Below, in pieces: positions 32,212 through 40,320 of a stretch of 40,376 nt of DNA. Position numbers and translations under genes: made by a program. The stretch spans positions 1 through 40,376 of the forward strand of contig NZ_JALPRJ010000074.1 of the NCBI RefSeq assembly GCF_030464885.1, in the 5' to 3' direction. Within the stretch, counting starts at the first letter, position 1. Each line of letters starts with the position of its first letter. The notes below the pieces were generated by a model. It searched no databases. It had not been told where the DNA came from and saw only the letters and a program-made list of their open reading frames with translations. The DNA is from Caballeronia sp. SEWSISQ10-4 2. Its GTDB lineage: Bacteria > Pseudomonadota > Gammaproteobacteria > Burkholderiales > Burkholderiaceae.

Positions 32212-33000
32212 ATGGCTCACTCGCTTTCAGTTGGCAGTTCCACTGCTCCATCGCATATCGTGCGGCTCGATTCCGACGCTGTCATGCAGGCGCGCATCGA
32301 GCTTGCCGCATGCTTTCAGCTTGCGGCGCAGCGGGGTTACGAGGAAGGGGTTTGTAATCATTTCTCGGCAGTCGTCCCGGGTCATGACGATCTCTTTCTC
32401 GTCAATCCTTATGGATACGGGTTTAGCGAGATCACTGCGTCCCGCCTGCTCGTCTGCGACTTCGAGGGGCACGTGATCGCTGGCGACGGCCAGCCGGAAG
32501 CCACGACGTTTTATATTCATGCAAGGTTGCATCGGGCGAAGCCGCGCGTGAAAGCGGCGTTTCACACGCATATGCCGAACGCGACGGCGCTCTGCCTGCT
32601 GGAAGGGCCGCCGCTGTTGTGGCTTGGGCAAACGGCGTTGAAGTTCTACGGCCGCACGGCTGTCGATGAGGATTACAACGGCTTGGCGCTGGATGAGTCA
32701 GAGGGCGACCGCATTGCCGAAGCCATGGGAGACGCCGACATCCTGTTCCTGAAGAATCACGGCGTGATGGTGGCAGGCCCGAGCATCGCTGAGGCTTGGG
32801 ACGATCTTTATTATCTGGAACGTGCGGCAGAGGTTCAGCTCAAAGCGATGAGCAGCAACCGGCCGCTCAAGCCGGTGCCGCACGAAATAGCACAGCTCAC
32901 TTATGAGCAAATGCGCTTGGGCGATGCACAAAGTGCTCGCGCGCATCTCGACAGCTCGATGCGGATATTACGCAGTCAAGGGATCGGGTTCGACCAGTAA
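32212..33000 (+). CDS. Class II aldolase/adducin-domain protein
   Basis: This 262-residue protein has the class II aldolase fold. Metal-binding histidines lie in AAFHTHMPNATAL and again in LFLKNHGVMVAGPSIAEAWDDLYYLERAAEVQ; the phosphate-loop-like segment is in EEGVCNHFSAVVPGHDDLFLVNPYGYGFSEI. Members catalyse zinc-dependent aldol cleavage of sugar phosphates or decarboxylation; no substrate can be assigned. It is 18 bp downstream of the HAD hydrolase gene with AAGG before its ATG, so the two are probably one operon under the divergent LysR. It ends 14 bp from the convergent HPP gene. Confidence 0.88.
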   Translation: MAHSLSVGSSTAPSHIVRLDSDAVMQARIELAACFQLAAQRGYEEGVCNHFSAVVPGHDDLFLVNPYGYGFSEITASRLLVCDFEGHVIAGDGQPEATTFYIHARLHRAKPRVKAAFHTHMPNATALCLLEGPPLLWLGQTALKFYGRTAVDEDYNGLALDESEGDRIAEAMGDADILFLKNHGVMVAGPSIAEAWDDLYYLERAAEVQLKAMSSNRPLKPVPHEIAQLTYEQMRLGDAQSARAHLDSSMRILRSQGIGFDQ

Positions 33001-33014
33001 GACCAATAAGCGCC

Positions 33015-33518
33015 TCATGACCATCGCTCGGGCCATCGCCGGCCGCGCACGAGGTTATTGAACAGCCACGCTATAACCAGCAGCGCGCACACGCCGCTCA
33101 GGACCGGGACAAAAAAGAATCCGACCGATGCATTACCGCTTAGCATGATCACTAGCGGATCAGCACCCGCAGGAGGATGTACACAACGTGCGAGCTGCAT
33201 CAAGGCAATGGCAAGCCCCACAGACAGCGCCATTTGCCACATTCCTGGTCCGGCGAACCAATACACAGCCAACCCTACGGCTGTGGAAAGCAGATGTCCG
33301 AATACAAGATTGCGGGGCTGGGCGAACGCACTATAGGGTGCGCCGAATAGCAGGACGCTCGATGCGCCGAATGGCGCGATCACCAAGGGGCTGCTTGTCA
33401 CATGTCCTAGCAGAGTAATCGCACCAATCGCCAGGAAACCACCTAAGAAACCGAATGCCGCTTGTTTAAATGGCGCGAAAGGAACCGCGGGCGCCGCGTG
33501 GGCGATCTGTTCGTTCAT
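33015..33518 (-). CDS. HPP-family integral membrane protein
   Basis: This 167-residue membrane protein with four to five hydrophobic segments carries the family motif CVHPPAGADPL near residue 112, which names the family. HPP proteins are implicated in nitrite or anion transport in some organisms, but their role in bacteria like this one is not settled. It follows the formate dehydrogenase gene by 65 bp on the same strand and could be co-transcribed with it, which would link it to a small anion such as formate or nitrite. That is inference only. Confidence 0.85.
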   Translation of the reverse strand: MNEQIAHAAPAVPFAPFKQAAFGFLGGFLAIGAITLLGHVTSSPLVIAPFGASSVLLFGAPYSAFAQPRNLVFGHLLSTAVGLAVYWFAGPGMWQMALSVGLAIALMQLARCVHPPAGADPLVIMLSGNASVGFFFVPVLSGVCALLVIAWLFNNLVRGRRWPERWS

Positions 33519-33583
33519 CGTGTTTTAAGCCCATTGAAATGCGCACGCTGACCATGAATAACCTGACCAGCGTGCCCACGGCG

Positions 33584-34786
33584 TTAAGCCTTCTTGAAAC
33601 GAGCCGCCTCTTCCGAGCCCGACGTCGCATTGCCTGCGCTGTACGAGTGCGCACCCACACCGGCAAGACGTCCGCCGTCGACGATCAGATACTCCTCACG
33701 AATCGGTTGTTTGGCGAACCAGCATTCGAGAATTTCACGCGTGCCTGCGGCGTAACGCGCCTGTGCCGAAAGCGTAGTGCCCGACGTGTGCGGCGTCATG
33801 CCCTGATTCGGCATGGTCCGCCACGGGTGATCACTCGGTGCAGGCTGCGGGAACCAGACGTCGCCTGCATAACCCGCCAGTTGGCCCGATTCCAACGCGC
33901 GCACAACAGCGTCGCGATCGACAATCTTCCCGCGCGCCGTGTTGATGATGTAAGCGCCGCGCTTCATCTTGCTGATCATCTTCTCGTCGAAGAGATGTTC
34001 CGTTTCCGGGTGCAACGGACAGTTGATGGTCACGATATCGCACACACGCGCCATGGATTCAGCAGTGGGATGCCAGGTTGCGCCAAGTTCGCGCTCGACT
34101 TGTTCCGGCAGACGATGCCGGTCTGTGTAGTGCAGCTTGACGTCGAAGGGTTTGAGCCGCCGCAGCACCGCCGCACCGATCCGTCCGGCCGCCACGGTCC
34201 CTACGTTCATGCCTTCAAGATCGTATGCACGCGAGACGCAATCCGCGATATTCCAGCCACCCTTCTTGACCCATTCATGCGACGGCAGATAGTTCCGGAC
34301 CTGGGACAGGATCATCATGACGACGTGCTCGGCCACGCTGATGCTGTTGCAGAAGGTAACTTCGGCAACCGTGATGCCGCGATCGATCGCGGCCTGCAAA
34401 TCGACGTGATCCGAGCCGATGCCAGCCGTGAGTGCGAGCTTGAGCTTCGGCGCCCGGGCGATGCGTTCAGCCGTCAGATAGGCGGGCCAGAACGGCTGGG
34501 AAATGACAATCTCGGCATCCTCCAGCTCGCGCTCGAACGTGGAGTTGGGACCGTCCTTGTCGGACGTGACGACCAGGGTGTGTCCCTGTGATTCGAGGAA
34601 CTTGCGCAAGCCCAGCTCGCCGGACACGCTGCCCAGCAACTCGCCCGGCTTGAAGTCGATTGCTTTGGGCGTCGGGGCGCTTTGTCCGTCGTGATACTTC
34701 GTGATGGCGGGAATGTCGTCCCGGGCGTACTTCTTGGGCATACCGTCGACAGGGTCGTCATATAAAACGCATAAAACTTTGGCCAT
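33584..34786 (-). CDS. fdh: NAD-dependent formate dehydrogenase (single-subunit, metal-free)
   Basis: This 400-residue D-2-hydroxyacid dehydrogenase-family enzyme oxidises formate to carbon dioxide with NAD+. It matches the Pseudomonas-type enzyme throughout: MAKVLCVLYDDPVDGMP, TFCNSISVAEHVVMM, the dinucleotide motif VGTVAAGRIGAAVLRRL, YTDRHRLPE, NCPLHPETEH, NTARGK with the catalytic Arg, GYAGDVWFPQPAP and the catalytic His in GMTPHTSGTTL. The Asp in YTDRH after the second strand is the residue that favours NAD+; the NADP+-using enzyme of Burkholderia stabilis has Gln here. Start ATG 34786 is the family start. A LysR gene lies 208 bp upstream on the same strand, with a LysR-type palindrome in between. 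Confidence 0.95.
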   Translation of the reverse strand: MAKVLCVLYDDPVDGMPKKYARDDIPAITKYHDGQSAPTPKAIDFKPGELLGSVSGELGLRKFLESQGHTLVVTSDKDGPNSTFERELEDAEIVISQPFWPAYLTAERIARAPKLKLALTAGIGSDHVDLQAAIDRGITVAEVTFCNSISVAEHVVMMILSQVRNYLPSHEWVKKGGWNIADCVSRAYDLEGMNVGTVAAGRIGAAVLRRLKPFDVKLHYTDRHRLPEQVERELGATWHPTAESMARVCDIVTINCPLHPETEHLFDEKMISKMKRGAYIINTARGKIVDRDAVVRALESGQLAGYAGDVWFPQPAPSDHPWRTMPNQGMTPHTSGTTLSAQARYAAGTREILECWFAKQPIREEYLIVDGGRLAGVGAHSYSAGNATSGSEEAARFKKA

Positions 34787-34925
34787 GACTGTCTCACTCC
34801 GCTCTGATTTGAATAACACCGGCCCTGAAGTCCAGGTGCCGCCTCGCCGATCGTGGGGCTGGCACGTCGACGAGGAGCAGTGTCTCCAAGTACTCGCAGA
34901 GGGTCCAATCGTTTGGATGAATCAG

Positions 34926-34946
34926 GTGATAAGCGCTTGTTATCAC
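34926..34946. promoter_or_regulatory. Perfect LysR-type palindrome upstream of formate dehydrogenase
   Basis: GTGATAA (34926-34932) and TTATCAC (34940-34946) are perfect 7-base arms around GCGCTTG, and TAA-N7-TTA fits the T-N11-A LysR box. It lies 140 bp upstream of the fdh start codon, between the LysR gene and fdh. Binding by the neighbouring LysR is the obvious hypothesis. Confidence 0.6.
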
Positions 34947-34994
34947 GGCGGGCAGCCGCTTGCAGAGGGCTGCTGGCGTTGCTCGTGGAGCGTC

Positions 34995-35942
34995 CTATAT
35001 GGTCACGGATCCCCGGGATGCGCGTACGGCCTCGGGTAGCAACGCGTCGAATTCCCGCTGCAGATCAAGCCGCTCGGCGGTTCGCCACATGGCGGCGACC
35101 AGCGGCGGCAGCGTATTGCGATTGCGTGCGATGAGACCAATGCCGCGTGTCAACTCCGGTAGTAACAGCGAGGCACGCACGCCGCCGCCCGCAGGCAGGA
35201 CGCTCAAAAGACTATGGGGAAACACGCTGAACAAACCGGCATGCTGCACGTGCGCGTAGAGGGACAACAGCGAGTCGGTTTCGAGAACCACGGTTGGCGG
35301 CACGTTCTCCCGTCGAAACGCCGCATTGATCACTTGCCGGTTCTGCATGGAGGCAGTCAACAGACCTAGCGGCAATCCGCCAACGTCGCTCCATTGAACG
35401 GTACCCGTGTTGAAACGGTCGCCGGCGCTCGAGGGTGACAAGAGCATGTAGCGTTCGAGATAGAGCGGCAACACACTGAAGCCCGCTTGCACCTGATCGT
35501 CGAGATAGGTCAGGCCGACATCGAGTTCGTACTCGTCGAGTTGACGAAGGATCGCGTCGGAGCTGAGAGAACGAACCTCAAAATGCATATGCGGATGCTC
35601 GCGCATGCACGGTGCAAGCATGCGGGTGGTCACCGGCATGATGGTCGGTATAGCCCCAATCCGAAGCGTCCCGATGAGCCGGACTTGCGCAGCGGACGCG
35701 TCGTGCCGCATGTTTTGCAGCGATGCGAGCGTTTGCCTCGCCCAGCCCAGCACGCGCTCGCCGTCTTCCGTGAAACCTACAAAGCGCCGCGTCCGCTCGA
35801 CAATGACCAGCCCTAGTTCGGCTTCAAGCGTACGAATAGCCGATGACAGCGCGGGCTGCGAAACGTGGCAGGCTTCTGCTGCCCGCGCGAAATGTTTTTC
35901 GCGGGCCAGCGTGACGAGATACTCGAGTTGACGAATGAACAT
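34995..35942 (-). CDS. LysR-family regulator of the formate dehydrogenase region
   Basis: This 315-residue LysR protein has the winged helix MFIRQLEYLVTLAREKHFARAAEACHVSQPALSSAIRTLEAELGLVIVERTRRFVGFTEDGERVL and a full effector domain starting at IGTLRIGAIPTIMPV. Start ATG 35942 is chosen because AAAGGAAG lies just upstream on the minus strand and the HTH follows at once; the frame extends far upstream without support. It lies 35 bp after the M24-family gene and 208 bp before fdh, all on the same strand. It probably activates fdh in response to formate or a C1 precursor. Confidence 0.9.
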   Translation of the reverse strand: MFIRQLEYLVTLAREKHFARAAEACHVSQPALSSAIRTLEAELGLVIVERTRRFVGFTEDGERVLGWARQTLASLQNMRHDASAAQVRLIGTLRIGAIPTIMPVTTRMLAPCMREHPHMHFEVRSLSSDAILRQLDEYELDVGLTYLDDQVQAGFSVLPLYLERYMLLSPSSAGDRFNTGTVQWSDVGGLPLGLLTASMQNRQVINAAFRRENVPPTVVLETDSLLSLYAHVQHAGLFSVFPHSLLSVLPAGGGVRASLLLPELTRGIGLIARNRNTLPPLVAAMWRTAERLDLQREFDALLPEAVRASRGSVTI

Positions 35943-35977
35943 TGCTTCCTTTGTTAGCTTTTCTCCCTCGACAACAA

Positions 35978-36637
35978 TCAGGCAAGCAGGTCCTCGTAGA
36001 ACGAGCCGAACGGCCGTGTTGGATGAGCCAGTTGAATCTCCAGGATCCAGAGCCCGGCGTCCGGATGCGGCTCGAAATTCCCGAGATTGCCCGCCTTGAA
36101 GATGGCATGCGGAAAATCGCTTACGCGATGCCCTTTGATATCGAGGTTGAGCTTCCACCCAAGCGCCGACGCACGTTCTGCCGCGTAGTCGTACAGCGCC
36201 TTGCCGCCGGCTCCCGTCGTTCGCCAATGATGTTCGACTTCGTCGAAAACAGTTTTTGCCGCGTCCGCGCACGCTTTCATCTCGGCGTCTGCGCCGACTA
36301 CAAACGTCGCGCCCGCATCGCCTTCATGCCCCTGCCAGACGACGCCAAGATCGACAAAGAAAATGTCGTCGTCCTTCAGTCGCGGATCTTCTTCGGAACG
36401 CTGCTTGAACGTCCTCAAGGTGTTTTCTCCAAACCGGATCAGTATGGGATGCCAGATTCGCTCCATGTCCATTTCTTGAAGAACCCGCTTGCACTCAGTC
36501 ACGGCTTCCGATTCCAGCATTCCGGGCTGAATTCTGGCGGCTACCTGCTCGACTACCTCCCACGTCTTGTTGCGTGCGTAGTGCATCGAGTCGAGAACGA
36601 ATTTCTCCCCGACTGCTTGTTGCGCGTTATTGCTCAC
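35978..36637 (-). CDS. M24 metallopeptidase-family protein (creatinase/aminopeptidase P fold)
   Basis: This 219-residue protein contains only the catalytic pita-bread domain of family M24; the N-terminal creatinase domain of aminopeptidase P is absent. Metal-site residues visible are D in FFVDLGVVW, D in HEGDAGATF, H in KGHRVSDFPH and E in LEIQLAHP. The start is GTG 36637 with AGGAG 8 bases upstream. Family members cleave Xaa-Pro peptides or hydrolyse creatine-like compounds, but the role here is open. It is followed after 35 bp by the LysR gene, so both may be in one transcript with a link to the formate pathway that is not evident. Confidence 0.82.
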   Translation of the reverse strand: MSNNAQQAVGEKFVLDSMHYARNKTWEVVEQVAARIQPGMLESEAVTECKRVLQEMDMERIWHPILIRFGENTLRTFKQRSEEDPRLKDDDIFFVDLGVVWQGHEGDAGATFVVGADAEMKACADAAKTVFDEVEHHWRTTGAGGKALYDYAAERASALGWKLNLDIKGHRVSDFPHAIFKAGNLGNFEPHPDAGLWILEIQLAHPTRPFGSFYEDLLA

Positions 36638-37296
36638 TGAAGCTCTCCTGCTTCGTTATATCCTGATAAATATATCGATGGCCGCGTAGAAAGTCTATTT
36701 TCACGGCTTTCACATTAGATCCGGCGGCGTAATTTCTGCATGCCACGGCCATATTCTACGCGGCAACGGCTTGCGCAGTATCTGCTCGGCTCCGTGTTGC
36801 GGGCTTAGCTGTCCGGCTCGCCTTCGCCAGCCGGAATTGATTGCGAGGGGGCAAAGGTGCGAGCGAGCGATATACGGACTACTACATATATTGACGGAAC
36901 AACAAACGCCTGGAAAAAGACAGCGCGCCTCCAGTTTTCAGCCATTCAGAAAGCACCGTCGTAAGGCGGATCAACTCACGATCGCCAACTCCGCCGTCGC
37001 GACGTTCCCAGATACTGGAATGACCGACAAGCCGGCCGTTTCCTAAGCCCACCTCGGCCCCCCGTCAAACGCCCCGCTCTTCCGCGACTCATCAAAAATA
37101 GTCGGACTTGTTAAGGGTATACATTGATTAATTGGCCAAGTGCCTGTTCTAGCATGTCGATACGTCGTCATTCGACCGTGCGTGCGCTTGAGCACGCGAG
37201 TTTCGCGGAGTTCGTCGACGCCCGGCACCGGCGCTTCCCCGGCCCGCGCCGTCATGAGAATCGAGATGTTCAAAAACTACGACACGGGAGAATGAC
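36638..37296. other. 659-bp intergenic region without a recognisable gene
   Basis: The region lies between the M24-family gene (minus strand) and the sugar-binding protein gene (plus strand), so it must hold both promoters. Only short non-coding frames are seen. AT-rich patches are at 36658-36680 and 37110-37130 (GGGTATACATTGATTAATTG), either of which could hold a promoter. A spaced inverted repeat occupies 36681-36764, and CGTGC/GCACG (37181-37196) could be a weak operator. Its length is unusual for this compact window, and I see no IS remnant by eye. Confidence 0.6.
36681..36764. repeat. Spaced 11-bp inverted repeat
   Basis: GCCGCGTAGAA (36681-36691) is exactly complementary to TTCTACGCGGC (36754-36764), with 62 bases between. 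No coding potential lies inside. It could be a long hairpin, a pair of regulator sites or the ends of a degenerate small mobile element. The sequence does not decide between these. Confidence 0.6.
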
Positions 37297-38376
37297 ATGG
37301 CGCAAGATCGGGAAGAGCAGGGTGACGTACAGAGCGTGCGTCGCGGCCTGCTGCAAGGTGCCGGCCTGACGGCGGCGCTAGCGCTGCTAGGCGGCGCAAT
37401 CACCCCGGCGCAAGCTGCGGAAGCCGGCTCGTTCCCGGCGCACAAGCGCTGGAAGATCGTATTCGTCAATCACGTAACGACAAATCCATTCTTCGTTCCG
37501 ACGCAATACGGCATTCAGGACGCGGCCGCGTTGCTCGGGCTCGACTACCAATGGACCGGCTCAGCCAATGCCGACGTGGGCGAGATGGTCAATGCGGTCA
37601 ACGCGGCGATTGCCGCGAAAGCCGATGCAATCGCGGTTCCTATTGTCGACCCCAAGGCGTTCAACACACCGATCCAGAAAGCGCTCGACGCAGGGATCCC
37701 AGTATTTGCATACAACGCCGATGCACCCAGTGGCAGCGCCAATCCTCGCCTTGCGTATATCGGCCAGGATCTGTATCTGTCGGGCTACCAGATGGGCGAG
37801 CGCATCGTAAGCCTCGTGGATAGCGGTCTCGTCGGACTTTTTATCGCGACGCCCGGCCAGCTCAACATCCAGCCGCGGCTGGACGGCGCACTCGACGCAA
37901 TCAAGAAGTCGGGCAAGAAAATCGATGCGCAAACCATCGCGACCGGGGCGACCGTCAACGAGGAACTCTCGAAGATCAAGTCGTTCTTCCTGGGGCATCA
38001 GGATCTGAAAGGCATGTTTGCCGTCGATGCAGGCAGCACGCAAGGCGTGGCTCAGGTCATGAAGGATTCCAACCTGCCGTCCAAGGGCGTGCACGGCGGC
38101 GGCTTCGATTTGTTGCCGCGCACGGTCGAGCTGATTCACGAAGGTTTTCTCGACTTCACGATCGACCAGCAACCCTACGTGCAAGGTTTTTATACCGTGC
38201 TGGAAGCATTCGTTTTCCTTGCATCCGGCGGACTTGTTGGGCCTGCCAATATCAACACGGGCCTGAAGTTCGTCACCAAAGGCACGGTCGATCCATACCT
38301 CACCACGGAGACGCGCTACGAAGGCAAGAGCACGAAACCGCAGATCGTGCCGCGCACAGGTCCGATCAAGGCGTGA
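37297..38376 (+). CDS. Sugar ABC transporter periplasmic binding protein (RbsB/FrcB class)
   Basis: This 359-residue family 4 binding protein has a twin-arginine-like signal (SVRRGLLQGAGLTAALALLGG, cleavage after PAQA near residue 40). The mature opening RWKIVFVNHVTTNPFFVPTQYGIQDAAALLG is the RbsB-type start, followed by DAIAVPIVDPKAFNTPIQKALDAGIPVFAYNAD, which is typical of pentose and hexose binding proteins. It heads a three-gene importer operon. ATG 37297 follows GGGAGA. Ligands of this class include ribose, fructose, xylose, inositol and sugar alcohols; the exact sugar cannot be stated. Confidence 0.92.
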   Translation: MAQDREEQGDVQSVRRGLLQGAGLTAALALLGGAITPAQAAEAGSFPAHKRWKIVFVNHVTTNPFFVPTQYGIQDAAALLGLDYQWTGSANADVGEMVNAVNAAIAAKADAIAVPIVDPKAFNTPIQKALDAGIPVFAYNADAPSGSANPRLAYIGQDLYLSGYQMGERIVSLVDSGLVGLFIATPGQLNIQPRLDGALDAIKKSGKKIDAQTIATGATVNEELSKIKSFFLGHQDLKGMFAVDAGSTQGVAQVMKDSNLPSKGVHGGGFDLLPRTVELIHEGFLDFTIDQQPYVQGFYTVLEAFVFLASGGLVGPANINTGLKFVTKGTVDPYLTTETRYEGKSTKPQIVPRTGPIKA

Positions 38377-39374
38377 CATCTCCCGTGACGGATGCCGGTA
38401 AACCGAGCCGGCGCGCAAGGTTATGGCCGGGCGCGATCAGGCGATCCAGCGAGATCCGCATCTTCGCGGTCGCGGTGATCCTCAGCATCTACTTCGAGAC
38501 GGCCAACCATGACTTCCTGCTGACGAGCGCGAGTCTTGAGAACCTCTCGCAGTTCATCGCGCCGGTAGCCATCATTGCTTGCGGCGAAATCATGCTGATG
38601 ATCGGCGGGGAGATCGATCTCTCCGCCGGCATGGTCTTCGCATTCGCGCCCTTCGTCATGCACTTCGCGAGCGAAGCGGGCGCGCCCGCGTGGCTCGCAT
38701 TGCTGGCCGGCGTGCTGGCGGCGGGTGTGGTCGGCCTGATCAACGGGGCGGTGACGGTGTACCTGCGTATCCCCTCCTTCGTGACCACGCTCGGCACGCT
38801 CTTTTTCGTCAACGGCTTTACGCTGACCATTTCACGCGGCACGCCGGTTTCGCCACCGGAGGGTGCGAATTTTTCGGCGTTCATGGGCGCGTGGGGTTAT
38901 AGCGAAATCATCTGGACGATTGCGATCGCCGCGGTCATGCATGTGTTGCTGCGTCATACGCGATGGGGTTTGCATACCATCGCTGCGGGCGCCAATCCGT
39001 TAGGTGCGAGCGAAGCGGGCATTCACGTCAAGCGCCTGAAACTCGGCAACTTTGTAATTGCTGCGCTGCTTGCGGGCTTCACCGGCATCCTGGAAGGCTT
39101 CCGGATAACCTCGATCGATCCGCAGGCAGGCGGCAACCAGATCATGTTCCTCGCCGTCGCCGCGGCCGTGATCGGCGGCACGCCACTGGCAGGCGGCTCG
39201 GGCACGATCATTGGCGGGCTGATCGGTGCGGCAGTGCTTGGCATCCTCAACGACGGCTTCACGCTCATCGGCATCAACGCCTTCACCTTCAACATGATTC
39301 TCGGCGCTGCGATCCTGGCGGCCATGATCTTCAATATCCACGTCGTTCGTCTCGCGCGTAAAGGGGACCTTTGA
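38373..39374 (+). CDS. Sugar ABC transporter permease (RbsC/FrcC class)
   Basis: This 333-residue inner-membrane subunit has about ten hydrophobic segments and the RbsC family motifs IIACGEIMLMIGGEIDLSAGMVFAF, VTVYLRIPSFVTTLGTLFFVNG, and GANPLGASEAGIHVKRLKLGNFVIAALLAGFTGIL, the loop that meets the ATPase. The start is GTG 38373, which overlaps the stop of the binding-protein gene by four bases, so translation is coupled. It forms a homodimeric channel with the following ATPase. Confidence 0.92.
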   Translation: MTSPVTDAGKPSRRARLWPGAIRRSSEIRIFAVAVILSIYFETANHDFLLTSASLENLSQFIAPVAIIACGEIMLMIGGEIDLSAGMVFAFAPFVMHFASEAGAPAWLALLAGVLAAGVVGLINGAVTVYLRIPSFVTTLGTLFFVNGFTLTISRGTPVSPPEGANFSAFMGAWGYSEIIWTIAIAAVMHVLLRHTRWGLHTIAAGANPLGASEAGIHVKRLKLGNFVIAALLAGFTGILEGFRITSIDPQAGGNQIMFLAVAAAVIGGTPLAGGSGTIIGGLIGAAVLGILNDGFTLIGINAFTFNMILGAAILAAMIFNIHVVRLARKGDL

Positions 39375-40168
39375 TGTCCGCCGCCGCATTGGCTTCAGCG
39401 GGGACGGCGGCGCTGCGAGGCGAAGATATCGTCAAGCGTTTCGGCGCGGTCACCGCACTCGACGGCGTGTCGCTCACGCTCAGGCAAGGCGAGATCCTTG
39501 GCGTCCTCGGCGACAACGGCGCGGGCAAATCGACGCTGATAAAAATCCTCACGGGGTTTCATCAGCAGACGAGCGGCAAGCTATTTATAGGCGGCGAGGA
39601 AACGATGCTTCGCTCCGTCGACCACGCCCGCTCGCTAGGGATTGAATGCGTCTATCAGGATCTGGCGCTGGCCAACTCGCTCAGCATTTATCACAACATG
39701 TTCCTGAATCGGGAGATTGTGCGACGCGGTCCATTCCCGTTCCGCCTGTTGAATAATCGCGCGATGCGGGCCCGTGCTGCGGAATGCCTCGAAGAAATCG
39801 GTGTGCATGTGCCGTCGGTCGATCTGCCGGTCGAGCAACTCTCGGGCGGTCAGCGGCAGGCAATCGCTGTCGCTCGCGCGGTCAATTCGGATGCAAGGAT
39901 TCTGTTGCTGGACGAACCGCTCGCGGCAATGGGCGCCCGCGAGGCGGGACTGATCATCGACCTGATCTTGCGGCTGAGGGACAAGCAGGGGCTGTCTATT
40001 GTCATGATCATGCACAACTACGCCCAGACGCTCGATATTGCGGATCGCGTCATGCTCATGCAGCGAGGCCGCGTGACTTACGAGCGGGAGGCAGCCAGCA
40101 CATCGGTCGCCGAGTTGATGGATATTGTGCGGCGTGAATACCGGTCTATGCGGACGGGTGCGCCATAG
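39374..40168 (+). CDS. Sugar ABC transporter ATPase, single-domain (FrcA-like)
   Basis: This 264-residue ATPase has one nucleotide-binding domain, unlike RbsA, which has two (about 500 residues); FrcA has this short form. Motifs: Walker A GDNGAGKST, the Q-loop region VYQDLALANSLSIYHNMFL, signature LSGGQRQ, Walker B ILLLDEPLAAMGAREAG and the switch histidine in MIMHNYAQ. Start ATG 39374 overlaps the permease stop by one base (TGATG); TTG 39371 is less likely. The dispersed repeat begins 7 bp after its stop codon. It completes the importer, and no regulator or catabolic gene follows in the window. Confidence 0.92.
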   Translation: MSAAALASAGTAALRGEDIVKRFGAVTALDGVSLTLRQGEILGVLGDNGAGKSTLIKILTGFHQQTSGKLFIGGEETMLRSVDHARSLGIECVYQDLALANSLSIYHNMFLNREIVRRGPFPFRLLNNRAMRARAAECLEEIGVHVPSVDLPVEQLSGGQRQAIAVARAVNSDARILLLDEPLAAMGAREAGLIIDLILRLRDKQGLSIVMIMHNYAQTLDIADRVMLMQRGRVTYEREAASTSVAELMDIVRREYRSMRTGAP

Positions 40169-40175
40169 GTTTTTT

Positions 40176-40287
40176 CGTTCGCACTCGGGGTTCTGTTTGG
40201 GGGTTTTGGGGCGGGCGGGGTTTGGTGCCGGGTCGTTGCTGCTTAGGCTTTCGCGGGTTATATGTCAGCTGTTCTCTTTATCACTAT
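40176..40287 (+). repeat. Dispersed 3'-flanking repeat, copy 3
   Basis: It opens with CGTTCGCACTCGGGG (40176-40190), which is identical in copy 1, runs through a G/T-rich middle including GTGCCGGGTCGTTGCTGC, and ends in GCTGTTCTCTTTATCACTAT (40268-40287). After that it diverges from the other copies, with CCCCC in place of TAGCC. It lies 7 bp after the stop codon of the ATPase gene and in the same orientation as that gene. Confidence 0.88.
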
Positions 40288-40320
40288 CCCCCCATGTCAG
40301 GCTAGTTGTCGCGTGAACCG

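Noticed and set aside
33470..34591. 373-residue plus-strand open frame opposite formate dehydrogenase
   Set aside because: The minus strand encodes a full-length, motif-complete enzyme; the plus frame has no motif or ribosome site.
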